Below are positions 46,601-59,900 of a stretch of 64,000 nucleotides of DNA, one piece after another. Numbering within the stretch: the first letter of the stretch is position 1; the number at the start of each line of letters is the position of its first letter. The stretch is taken from the NCBI GenBank assembly GCA_030847615.1, contig JAUMIR010000011.1, positions 37,865,001 to 37,929,000 on the forward strand, given 5' to 3'. Position numbers and translations under genes: made by a program. The notes below the pieces were generated by a model. That model ran no database searches. It saw nothing but the letters and a program-made list of their open reading frames with translations, and was not told where the DNA came from. The DNA comes from Gambelia wislizenii (Eukaryota; Chordata; Lepidosauria; Squamata; Crotaphytidae).

Positions 46601-47920
46601 ATGATGCGAAGTAGTTTAGGCAGCTGACACTCTTGCGGGTTGTCTGTGTAATGAAGGGGGGGTACAGGAGGAAGTTAAGATTATTGCAGGTTATCTTCTT
46701 CCCCTGCTGCCTATATGAAGTTTCTGAGCAAAAAGAATTAGAATTTCAATGCTCTAGGAGAAGAATTCCAAATAGATAATTTGGCATCACCAAGTGACTT
46801 GTTCCTCAGGATGTTATTCCAGAAGATGATTTGGAATGTATATTATGAGGTGTACTGATGAGAGGCTCTTGACATCTCTTCACCGTTATGATTAGGCTGA
46901 GTTCTGACAGCCGCCAGTTAAAAATATCCTGAAACTGGTAAAAATAGTTTGACTGTCAAAATAATGTCTTGATTTCTTGATTTACAGGAGAATTTGCATC
47001 CAGCAGGTTTTTTATTGAAAATTAAAATTCTCCTGAAAGGTGGTGCATCAGATGAAGATGTTGGCACAGGTACTATGCTTGGTTCAGAATAAGGTGTATG
47101 CAACATCATATCTATAAAACCAGGCCAAGCTATGACTTAGGAATGGAGACGGGACAGTCCTTAGTGAAGGAAATGAGTGTAAATTAATGAAAGCATATTT
47201 ATGTCATATTCTGACTCCATGTTCATTGAAGTGAATTATTCTTGTCCTCTGTTCCACTACTCTAGGATAGCTGGGTATATGCATTTTCATACTGCACATC
47301 AGTATCATCTCAGAGTCCATCACAGGCCATCAATGAGCTCCAACCCTATCCTGTCCTTTTGAGATCTTTGACTAAAACTCAGAAATTAGTATCTGAACAG
47401 GCTCCTAATTGCTTAGTGGGTACAGAGAAAAATAATTTGGAATTTTCTTTTGTCTTTCAGTGGCACACTAAATTTGCTGCTTCTTCCTCTCTCTAGCTGT
47501 TGCTGAACTCCTAACCCACAAGTTTTCTTTGGATATTTGCCTAGACACAGCAAAGCTGCTTCTGGAACATGAGAGGTAGTGAGACTTAAACCTCCCTTTT
47601 TGAGAAAGTACATAGTGGTTTTGTTGTCAGTGAGAAAGAGCAGCTAAAGAAGACCAAGGAAATCCACTTCAGAATGGCGACATAGGCTCTTCAACAAATT
47701 CCACTTCTTTGTCGCTTTTTCTAAAACTCTGCTGGTAGTCAGGTTGGGCAGAATTGAAAAACAAGAAGGAGGGATAGGCTGAAAATGGGGCCAATATGCA
47801 GGTTGACGTGGAAAGTCTGGGGAAAGGTACAACTGCTTAAGACAGCAGGAGTGACAGCAGATGACAATGATAGAGAATAAGGGACACTGGATATTCATTT
47901 CTTGCCATTTCGAATCTCAG

Positions 47921-47959
<39 letters not shown>

Positions 47960-50900
47960 TTTTATTTTTAACCCACCCCTCTGCTCGGCAACCGGGGTGG
48001 CGTACAGCAAGATTAAAACAACATCAAGTTAAAACAATCCTTCCCCATCCTAACCCTCCCACCCCTTAAAACTAAATTAAACTAATTAAACATTTGAGAG
48101 AGACAGAGGCCAAGGTCCTAGACCAGTGGTTCTTAACCTGTGGTCTGCAGACCCCCCAAGGGACTGCAGTGTCCTCACAGGTGGTCTGCAAATGCCTGAA
48201 GCGTACTTGGCCCATGTCCTTCCTGCAGCGGAGTGGCCACATGACAGGAGCCAAGGCAAAGGCTGGCTGGCTGGGCCTGCGCATTGCCATTCAATCCACT
48301 CCAGCCACAAAGTTGCAGGAAGAAGCAGGAGAAAAGTCTTCCCTCCCCCTCCAGTGCCTTTAATGGATGGTATAATTGTATTGTTGTTGTCGTTTGGTAT
48401 TATTGTTATTGTTATGTGTTGTTTTTTAAATCTTGAGTTGTATCTTGGGGGTCTGCGGCAACAAAAGATATTTAAAGGGGGTGCCTGGTAAAGAAAAGCG
48501 TGTGCAGTTTCATGATCTGCTCGCCCAGCTGTGTGTCCCCCCCCAGGCAGCAGTCAAGCCCCCCCCCACTGCCAAGGCCATTAACTGGTTGGAAGAAGGT
48601 GAGAGGGGACCAGGTTAGCACCAGTTGCGCAATCAGTTTTGCAGGTGGGGGCAGGGGGAGAGAAATGAGGTCCTTCTTACCCTCCACCCCACCCCTGTCT
48701 GCAGAACTGGCTACAGGCTGGTTGCCTGCCTTACAAGAAATGGCCCTGACAACCGCCTGGGGGGATCTTTCTGGATGTTGCACCAGTAGCTAGTGAATAG
48801 TTGCTGGCACATTGCCCCCCTCAACAGACATAAGTGTATATAACCTTGAGTTACACACATGTATATTACTGACAGGAATCAAGTCATATTTTGACAAGCA
48901 GCCAGAGACCTGTAATTAGTATGAGTGCAGTGGTAAATGCATGTGGCCTGAGTAATTCGAAAGGTCTTGTGGTTAGATTCCTTTTTTAAAAAAATATATT
49001 ATTTATTTATTTATTTATTTATTTATACCCTGCTTTTCAGCCCCAAGGCTATCAGAGCGACTTACAAATTGTTTTAAGCAATAGCTATTTACACATCTAT
49101 AAAGATGTGTAAATAGCTATTGCTTAAAACAATTTGTAAGTCGCTCTGATAGCCTTGGGGCTGAAAAGCAGGGTATAAATAAATAAATAAATAAATAATA
49201 TATTTTTTTTAAAAAGGAATCTAACCACAAGACCTTTCGAATTACTCAGGCCACATGCATTTACCACTGCACTCATACTAATTACAGGTCTCTGGCTGCT
49301 TATCCTCCTTTATGGATCTGAAACATGGGTCACCTATCGCCACCACCTACGATTCCTCGAGCGCTTTCATCAGCGCTGTCTACGCACAATCCTAAATATA
49401 CACTGGACTGACTATGTGACGAATGTTGCTGTCCTTGAGCAAGCAGGGATCACCAGCATTGAGGCCATGATATTGAGAACACAGCTGCGCTGGGCAGGGC
49501 ACGTTTCTAGGATGGAGGACCATCGCCTCCCAAAAATACTACTCTACGGTGAACTCGCCACGGGTCAGCGTAAGAGGGGCGCTCCAAAAAAGCGATACAA
49601 AGACTCCCTGAAACAACATCTCAGGCTTGGCCAAATTGATCACCAACAGTGGTCCGCCCTGGCCTCACATCGGGAGGCATGGAGACGCACTATCCACAAT
49701 GCTGCAGCCTTATTTGAGAACTCACGACGAACAAGTCTTGAAGAGAAACGACAACGCAGAAAGAATCACAACCCAGAAACATCACCCAAGGAGACCTTCT
49801 GCTGTGCTTTTTGCAACCGGACTTGTTTATCTCGGATTGGCCTTTTTAGTCATCAGCGCGCTTGCAGAAAGCGCGGGATGAGTCCTTCCTGAATCTTCGT
49901 TTGCGAAGAAAGCCAGAGAGATTTACACATCTACACTGCATTAAACCGTTTCCAATGTGTGTTAGCTAATTGCCCCCACAAGCTGGGGTGAAAGCTTTTG
50001 GTGTGAAATGAGTAGTAACTGAAATTTTGCTTCTTAATTGTCCTGGAGAGCAGTGTGGCTAGGTGGGAATCTAGGGTTGTTGGGGTTTTTTTGTTACTTG
50101 AAGTTATAAACACCGTGTACTTTTCTTGATGTGCGGGATATGCCCAGGCTATTTTAATTCGGTGTTTGTATATTCAGGGAGGCCATTGGCTTTGACTTTC
50201 TGAAGTCAGTTGCTCAACTGTTTGAAGACTCCCCAGACTTTGGCAAAGTAATTGTCCTTCACATCAAACTCCTGTTACAAAGAATGAAGGAACCACTTGC
50301 CAAAAAAATGATTGAAGACATCCTTGCAGGTCTGTGCCCAACTTCTCTTGAAGCTGATTTACAGTCCCTATCAGGAAGTTTAGAACATGTCAAAACACCT
50401 GTTTCAAGTTAAAACATTCATCTAAGAAGTGTGTGGGTCCCAGCAATGAAAGCCTTTCTGTCTGTGGTCATCTGATCACAACTGCATAATCCTAAGTCTT
50501 TTTAAAATTATTCTAAACAAGCTTGCTTAACAAGGGCAGTTAACTTGGCTTAAACTTATTTGGATTAGGCATTCCAAGAGTCCTCAGCTTTTAAAATGTA
50601 TGGGCGGACATTTTGGCTTGGCTGCATAAATTTTCAGGGTCTGCAGTAAATGTGCTTAGAGGGACTGTCTCTAATGACAGCTCTTGTAGACATATCCAAT
50701 TTGGATGGCAGGCTTGCTGCATACAAATATATTTGATGCCCTAGATCTGTAGAAACCAGTAAAATGCTGAATTATATCTCCTCAGGACAAAACGTAGGAA
50801 AACAGCTGCCTCCTGAAATACTGAACCACTTGCACCTTGTTCTGTGGGACAAAGCGGCTATGAACTATGAGGTTTGGGGCCCTGTGAAGTTTTGTCTGTT

Positions 50901-53900
50901 GCTTTGATTACCTAATACAGGTAGTACAAGTGCTCTGTGTGTCTCTGTGTGTCCAGAATGGGAGCAGGTAACATGGCAGTTGTACACTGCATGGTTTTGT
51001 TGATGGTCACCCTATGCTGTTGCCAGATTTTGAGAATCTAAAGACATAATCTAAACAAAATGGAACAGAATGAGGTTTAGCAAAAATTCCTTAGGTTTTC
51101 CTCATTCCTTAGGTTTCCCGCCCCCCAACTGTCATAGCTCGTAGGACCATATATCAGTACTTTAAAAGAGCTGCTAGTGTTTTTTTCTACATATGAACAT
51201 TAGTTTTAGAAAAACTATGCAGCCCTGATAAAACTTCTTTGCAAGGTTACAAACTGGGAAGTCTTATTTCAGAACAACAACATTATGAACTAAATGCATG
51301 CTCTCCATCAATTGTCACTTCATATTTTTTCTGCTCATGAAGATATGTGAGCAAGCTAATATTTTCATATGACTAATTTTGGCTCACAATATGCTATACC
51401 TGTCTATTCTGAAGACTTCATGTCTAGCTCTAGATGGCTTGCATTCGTATAGTTAAAAAAAGGATCATTTCAGTTAACATAGATGAGAACCTTTAGACTC
51501 CTTCTCCTTGCTTGAGTAAAGGGCTTTTTTGTTTTGCCTTTTAATAGTTGCATCATGCTTGTTCAAAGCACAAGAGCTTCTGAAGACACACATAAAGCAG
51601 TAGGTTTAAGATGCATTTATTACTTCCTAGGCAAAAAGCTACTCTGAAGCTCTTCAGTGGTACAACTATTCCCTCAGCTTCTATTCCTCTGGGCAAGTAG
51701 ACTACCAGAACCTGGCCAAGCTGCACAGAAATATGGCTGCTTGCTATATTCACCTCAAAGAGCATGACAAGGTACTTCTTTGGAAGGCGTTCCTGCAGCC
51801 TCAGGTCCTTCTGTCATTTCCTCTTTAAGCAGTCTTTTTTAAAAAATCAACCTTTAACAAAGTTAAATTTACTTAATAGCAATAAATAAATATCCAGGTT
51901 AAATACAGTTATAGAAAGAAAAAAAACAGAAAAATAAGAACTCAAAACAAACCAACAATATAGCTTATGAGCAGTCTTTTGAAATCTGCTTCTATTTAAA
52001 ATGATCCGCACTCCTTTTAGGGCGACAGAAGTTTCCTTTTGACTGATGAAATGTCAAAGATATGTGTTGTACCAGTCCCAAGAGTGCTATTTCCCTTTCC
52101 TTGCACAAGGGCTGCAATCAGGTTTTTAACAGTGCTTTTGTTTCTGGTGAGAACCCAGTGAGGGCAGATGATCAGCTATGGGATGGGTTGAGAATTCACC
52201 AGTACCAAATCCTTCCTCCTTGTAGCTGAGTTGCTAAAATGTAACATTGCTTAATCTAAAAATAATCTTTATCTTGCAGTATATCCTTGTGGTAATTGAT
52301 AAACTCAGGTTGTGAGTCTATTACCTGCTTTTCCGGTTGCAGCAGAACGTTCAGAAGGCTATGGTACAAACACTCTCCTATCCAGGCAAACGGTTCAGGC
52401 AGTTTTGCCCATGTTTGTCTCAGAAAAAAAGACTGGGCATCATTAGTAACACTCATCTGCATTGTCCCCCAACTTGTGTCACATTTTGGCAACTAGGATG
52501 TTGAACTAGGGGACCGTGGGTCACTTCGCACCACCCTTTTCAGCTTGTCTTCTCTTCAAAAGGCTTGGACATGTGAAGCTTCTGTACTGTGTGTACTTTT
52601 TTCTTTTGCCAGCACCATTGCAAAGGGTAAAGTCACCCCTTTGTCCTTGGAATCTATCACCTGAACCCACCAATGCAGAGCAGAGAATAGGATTTAGCTA
52701 TTAGGCTGCAATCTTTCATGGGTCTGTTGAACACAGCGGGATTTATGTCTCAGGAGGCATGCATATATTTACAGTTTCCAGTTGTTTCATATTATGCGTA
52801 GAAGGTGTTTCTGCATATTCATGTATTTAAAGCTGTGTACAGTTACACTCCATAAAACAAATCAATTAAAACAGGAAATATCAGTCAAAAAGTTAGCAGT
52901 AAAATGAAGCAACAGGACTAAATCGGAAGGGAGGGCTTTTGTCTTGGGCTGTTATGCCAATGCTTTTATGGAAATACCTTTTCACTTTCGTTCTTAAAGC
53001 CCTAAGTGTGGCAAGGAATGAAGCAAACAGAATCAGTGTCTTTTCTGTGTAACAGTCACTAGCTGATCCTGCTTTAATACTTCAGCAACAACCCTGATAA
53101 ATCTCTCTATCTGCAGGCACACAAGGCTGTAAAAGAAGCAGAGAGTTATGATCCAAACAACATCTTCACTCAGTTTTATGTGTATAAGATAGCAGTCTTA
53201 GAGCACAATACCCAAAAAGGTAAAAAATAAATGTGAATATTTTGTCATTTTTACTACTTAGTGTCTTCTAACAGCTTGCCTGATACTCAGAGGGAAAGGG
53301 GAGTAGAAAACATTAGGTCTTCTAGGGTTTTGTGGGTTTTTTTGCTTTCTCTCACTGAGAATCCTTCTGTATCCCATGTTTGCCTTTCTCTTCAGCAAAT
53401 TGTCTTTTCCATAGCTGTCCACAGCTTTTGTTATTACAATAATGAAGGTGTTACCTTCTACGGGATCAATTTGTGTTGTTAGAAGAGCATGCAGATTTTG
53501 AAGTGAGACGGAATGTGTCACCAAGCAGAACTGGTGAAAGTGACGACAGGTTATTCCACATGGTTGATGGAGTGTGCGTGTCTCAGGGGCATATCTGGGG
53601 ATGCAGGGGAAACTCCCTGTCTGCACTTAGTTACAGCAATTATGTGCATCTGTGATCAAAGAAGAGTCTTTTATAGCGATGGTATACTATCAGCATGGCT
53701 AATCCCCTCTTGCTTGATTGTAGTTATTATGGTTGTTATAGGAATGGAAACCACTGTAATCAGCGTGTGTGAAACACAGGTGGTTTTCAGTTACACCACT
53801 GTTATTTGGTCATATATTGAGGGCGATAATATTTTTAGGTTTCACATGCACCACAAGGGCATACATCAAAATCTTCAAGTGTATTTTTATGTTGTAAGTG

Positions 53901-56900
53901 TGAGAGTTGCTTATTAGATAATTTTTGCACTTGCTCTTTCCAAATTGTTAATGACTAACAAGTTATTCAGAAAACCAGATTTCAGAATCCCTGCACTCTA
54001 GCTCCCCTAGAAGTACAGCCATTTCAGACACAGATGCAAATCTCAGATAAAATCACGGAAACTCAGAGATATTTGCCTGCAGTCTTAAGATGCAAAGTCA
54101 TTTTTCATGCATATACATGGTTAATGCTGCTCCTAGACAGTTGCAATAAATCTCTTCCCATAAATACTGTTTTGTAAATGTAATTGATATACAACCCAGC
54201 ACAGAAAGTAGAAGAACTTGGGCCTCTTTGTTTTGGCCCTTGCAAAAATTGGAGATTTTTCAAGATCCTGAAGTATAACTGAATATGCTGCACCAAACCA
54301 AAACAGTGAAACACCTCTTTTTGTATAGAACAGAAGAAATAATCAATGATTATACACTGAGTGCCATTACGTCATAAATGGAATATCAGTAACAGAGTTG
54401 AGACAGGTGACTTTGTTCAGAGTTATCTTATGAGAGATCTGGGACTTAGTAAATTGCCCTAACAGGAGTCATGTTACCTGGATTTTTTTAAAAATTGTTC
54501 CGTTGTTTTTGTATTGTGACCTGCCATGCTGTGACTTTTAATACTAACATTTCATATCTGACATTGATGATGCAAAATGGTAAAATCTCTTAATTGCATA
54601 ATATATACTATTCTATTTGACACACAGGAAAGTTGTTGCTTGTGTACCTTTGCACAGTGGTGTTTTGGAGCCTATAATATGTTCCATCTGCAGATTACAT
54701 CTGCAGAATGCATCCTCAGTGAAGAAATTAACTTGGAGTTTAGTAACCATTGGATTCACGATAGGAGGTGGCCAGGACATATACTGGTTAAATATAGAAA
54801 TATGTGCACTTTTCTCCACTTTGGACTGGTCAACCTCAGTCCCATTAAGCTGAATGTTTGAGTAGCTAGACCTATGCTTATATGAATGGCATAGACTCTC
54901 CTTAATGTCTTCTTTCTTATCTTTTAGCTTTGGATGCTTTTGTTGCAATGGAGAAATCCACAGCACAGACAACACATCACAAAGAGAATTTGTTAATAGA
55001 TGGATCTATGACTGCCAGCCTCATCAGCTTAGCTGCCCAATTTGCTTTGGAGGTACAAACTGGGTCTTTTTCCTGAGCAGCATGTTTTTAAATGAGTGGA
55101 ACATTCCTAGCTTGTCTTGCTTTTTTAAACAACTACTTTTAGTTTAGCTTATGGAGAACCAGACCTTCATCTTTAAAAACCTTCAAGGAAAGTCCCATTT
55201 TCTGGCCTCGTTGAGAAGTACATGTGTGTATAGCTGCTTAAACATATAGATTCTCCGATTCACTTCTGTTGGCAGTTTCCAACTAAATGGATTAGTACTT
55301 TCCAGAAGCTTGAGGACAAAAGTCTTTCCTCATGTACACAAGAGGAATTGACATATGTGGGAGCTAAGATGTGTTTAGCTGCTCTTTTCTGACTGTACAT
55401 AGGTTTGCATTTCTATCCCTGCTGGCCATTTGCTCATTTTTATTTCTTCCTGCTCATCCAATGCAAAGATGGATTTTCAGTTTTCAAGTTCTATCCTTTG
55501 TGTAGGAGTGAGTGAGAGAAATGAAGCCTAGCTAATTCTCCCTGCATGAGGGGTCTTAAGCAAGGCTGCCCCATCCATTTCCCTCCCACCCTCACAGGAC
55601 CAAGTGAGCAAGCACGTGGCTGTTCATTTGGAAGTTACCTCTCACCTTTTGTCTGAAAGTGAGGGGGTGGCAAGCTGTTTATTGACTTCTGTTGCCAAAA
55701 CCTAAGGGCCCAAAAGTTGTCCTGGTGACACTCAGTATCTGTGGGTGAGCTATCCCTGTCCAAGTAACTTACCACAGCCTCAGGTAGCCCTCAAACTACA
55801 TTACATTGGAGTACCAGTTTCAGGTTACTTCATTTCCATTCTGCAAATGAACGTCTTCTGCACTTTCTCAGAAGTGGTGATTCCACAATGCCAAGTCATT
55901 CTCTATGCGGAGAAGGGGGTGTGTTCTAAGATGGCTGATCTATTATCATCAGTTCTTATTGTCTTTTTAATAACAGCACTTTGCTAAGAAAGAATACCAT
56001 CACACAGAAGCAAACAAAAATATACAAATCAGAACTCAGTGCTAAGTAAACTAACTTTTCTTTTGGAAAAATTGCCTCCTCAGAATCCCTTGGGGTTCAG
56101 TCAGAACTTTCTGTTGGCATCTTTTTTTATATCTTATTCTTCACTAAGTTAACCTTATTAAAATATCTGACCGGCTACATTGGGGCTGCTGAAAGGTGTT
56201 TGCTGTTGCCTGTATATACCTGGAACATAGCAGCTTGAAAATTTACTTAAGCATATCAGTTAACCTTTTGCATTTGATCAAGCCGGTGAGCAGTGCTCTC
56301 TGCCTGGCTATTCCTCTCTGGACAAAGGATTAGTCAGTGAAATTAAATACATTCGTATTAGGTTGTTCTTAGATGTCCATGGTGATATTACCATTTTTAC
56401 CTTGCTCTTCAGCTGAGAAGGCTCCCAGAGCTGCTTACTTAAGATGGGGGGGAAACCAACGCCTTCAGGCTGACATTCTAAAAGAGAGAAGACAAAAGGG
56501 AAAGGGGAGAGAAGACGCAAACAAAGGCACCAGCCTCTAAGGGTGGCCCTGTAATGATCAGCTGGAAGGGAGACAGTTCAGAGAGGAGAGGAGGAACTGC
56601 TCTTTCACCAGGGCTGATGGAGTGACCCAGTTTCCCATCTTGCCCTCTCTTGAAGCCTGATGCCAAATATGGAGGAAGAGCCCTGACAGAGTTGATCTCT
56701 CAGTCCCATCTGTGTTGCGGCCTCATAAAATACATTTCAATAGTATCTATACCTTGTTGCTACCGTTCCACTGGCTACGTGTCGATTTCCAAGCAGCATT
56801 CAAAGCATTGGATATGACATATAAAGCCCTACACAGCTTGGCTCCCAACCATGTCTCCTTCTGTGAGCCTGGCTGAGCTTTTAAGATCCTTGGTGGAAGT

Positions 56901-59900
56901 CTCTTTCTTTTGATCTCTTTCACCATCACAGTCACATTCAGTGAGAACATGAGAGGAGAGGCCTTTCTGAGTGCAACATGGGGTGCTAGACTGGCAGGCA
57001 AAGACCTTTTCGTTTAGGCAGGCTGTTTTACAATAAGTGCTGTGTAATAGGAGAGCTTGCTTAATGGCGTTTTGACTCTTTTTACTATAATGATGTTTTT
57101 AAAAGTGGGCTATATTACTTTGTAGCTTACTTTCCAGCTAACATTACTTCCCAGCTGATATTCATAAATTCTGGCTTTCATTCTGTGTGTTACACTTTGA
57201 ATGAGATTCCCAAAACACTTGATGTCGGGGTTCTTACAGACCAACAATGTTGTCTGACTTTGAATTACACAGACAAAGATGTATAAATGGATGTTCCTCC
57301 TATCCATAAGTTCACGCCATAGCTATATACTCTTTGAAATTTGTATGAATGCTAATTAAACTTCTTTCCACCAAGAATGATCTACAGCCTGTGGCAATTG
57401 AAGTCTTGGGGTATTTGTCTCTGCACCTGCAAGACTGCCAGCAAGCATTTACAGCTTTAAAGTAAGTACCATAAACACACAGAGCGATACACACTTCATC
57501 TGAGTCATACCAATACAACGTTCTTAGTGGTTAAGTAGGTTGTGAACTCACTCCTCCTGGAGATCCACTTGTGCTTTGCTAATGCTGTTTAGGCTCCAGC
57601 TGAAAGCATGTTTTTATTTGTCCAAAGTTTCAGAAGATGGGCAATTGTTACGTTTGTTTAGTTGATGTTTGCTCATGGTTGTATTGTATTGTATCATATC
57701 TGTGATCTTAAAATCATGATTTTTTTTAATGCAGTATGTGTGTTGTACTTTGTACATGTTACTTGCCATGAGCTCTTTGTAAGAAAAAGGTGGGTTTTAA
57801 ACAGAACATATATAATGGAACAGGATGTTTACACTGTTATCCCAATGCAAAAACCTCAGTCTTGGCTCAGTTCACATGTCCTTGAAGTGTCCTAGTCTTA
57901 GCTCGCAGGTGGATAGAAGCTAAAATACCTTCTTCTCACCATCCCAGATGCAACTCTAATTGTTAAAGATAGTCCTCATTCTTGTTCTGTTGATTTTGTT
58001 TTACAACTGTACCTACTGGTCTTGCAGCTGATGTCTGTTACTACATTTGGCCTCTACAGATGATGATGATATGGAGATGACACCACATTGAGAAGCCCTG
58101 AAGAAGGACTAGTGCTTTGAGTAATAAAGCTAATTTGCTGACATTTCTCTTGCCTTGCAGATGTTTGATTCGACTTGTCTTGTCCAAAGCTGCAGCGAAA
58201 TCTGAAGAGGAAATGTGAGTTGCATTCCTTACGGCCATTGCATTTCTTACATGAGTGAAGGAGGTTAGGTGGCAGCCATGTGTTGATAGGAAAGGTGAAG
58301 GTATCTAAGATGTTAACTTTAAACACCCACCAACATCATGTTTATTGGACCTGGGTTCAAATTTCACTTCACCCATAGATTCTACATTGAGTTGGGAAGG
58401 GTTCACATTGATCAAGAGATTGTTTTGCTCTGCTTAGTAACTTCTCCCCTTTTGTCTTCCTCTTTATTACTAGAGATATGGAGAACCTGCTAAGATACTT
58501 GACTGCAGGTATGATTTTTGCCTCTCGTTTGCTTAGTAGGTGCAGAATAATACTAGAAGGTGGAAAGGATCTCTTACCTTGGATTCAGTTCCATCACAGA
58601 TGGTTCTCTAGTTTACTCTTAAAAGCTCCAATGAGATTTCATGATGCTTATAATACATTCTTTCTACTAATTTTTCACATTCCTGCTTCAGCTTACCATA
58701 GACTTGATAGGATATTCAGAGAGGAAAACGAGACACTGGAAATGAGAGTCAGTGAAGCTCAGTGGTTCAGAAAGATAGGTAGGTATTAGTGCTGGATTCA
58801 AAGAGAAAAACATCCATCTAGAGGAGAGATTGAAAATTCCCTTCCTTCCTCAGTGGTATGGCATTCAAAGCGTAAGCAGGGGCAACAAGATTACAAGCTG
58901 AGGAGGGTAGGAGGAAATGTTTTTCTGGGCTGTCAAGCATGTGCAGGGCTTTCATTTCTGCCTGGATTGAATGTCAGTCACAGGAGCACAAAGTGGGGAG
59001 CAGCACAAAGACATGACAGTCCTCTGTGGAGTTGGATTTTTTTGTGTGGGGTGGTGGTAAGTTACGTTTAAAGGGGGCACCGTTCGACCACCAAAGCAAG
59101 TGACAACCGCCTGCCTCCTGAAACAAATCTGCTGCTTGAATACCATTGTGTGCACATTTCCGGCATGCAAGCTGGCGACTTTGCAGGTCGGTTGCTCATG
59201 GCAACTGATTCATGCATTCCTGATTCATGCAACAACCTTGCCACAGGGACATTCATTCCACACATGCATTGGAATGGAGCAAACATAGTGGCATGGATTG
59301 AAAGAAGGGGAAAGTCATACAACAGAGCTGAAGGGATCCTTCTGGGGTCTCTGCTTGCGTTCAGTCTTGCTTTGTCTTGTGAACATTTCACTGACAAAAT
59401 GGCTACCTATTACAGTAGCATGCTGATACCTAATGGCTGGATCTTTCCTGTTGTTCCTAAATATAAGTTCCATCTTAATTGAAGTTAAAACTCAGTTAAC
59501 ATGTCAGAAGAGACAAGACACGTGTTGCTGTTGTTGTGTTAACCCCAGTCTTCTTTCCTATTTGTTCCATGAGCTTGGAACTTGGCTATCCAGTGTGAGA
59601 ATTGCCCAAGAATAATGAGAGATTTCTTTGTAATGTCATTTAAGGTACGTGCTTTTACCAGCATTTTTTATGGTCTTGTTGCCATCCTGGGTATGCAAAG
59701 CACTGCTAAGAATGGTATTAGCATACAGAGCCACTCTCCTAGCGGGGGTTCCAGTAGATATACCATTAGCCGCTGCCAGTAAAGTCTTGCTTGGGTCAAA
59801 AATGCTTTTGATGAGATGCATACAAGTCAGGTGATTAGTCTTCAGTGGAATGTGAATAGCAATAGCCCGTCTGTATAGATAAAACTAGCCAATTATAGTC

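Noticed and set aside
46423..46614. Possible extra TEX11 exon in intron 10
   Set aside because: It has no match to the family and adding it would break the conserved junction between 45536 and 46988.
49416..49892. Possible zinc-finger protein gene
   Set aside because: The frame is the C-terminal end of a LINE reverse-transcriptase protein, truncated at its 5' side and repeated at 30555-31055.
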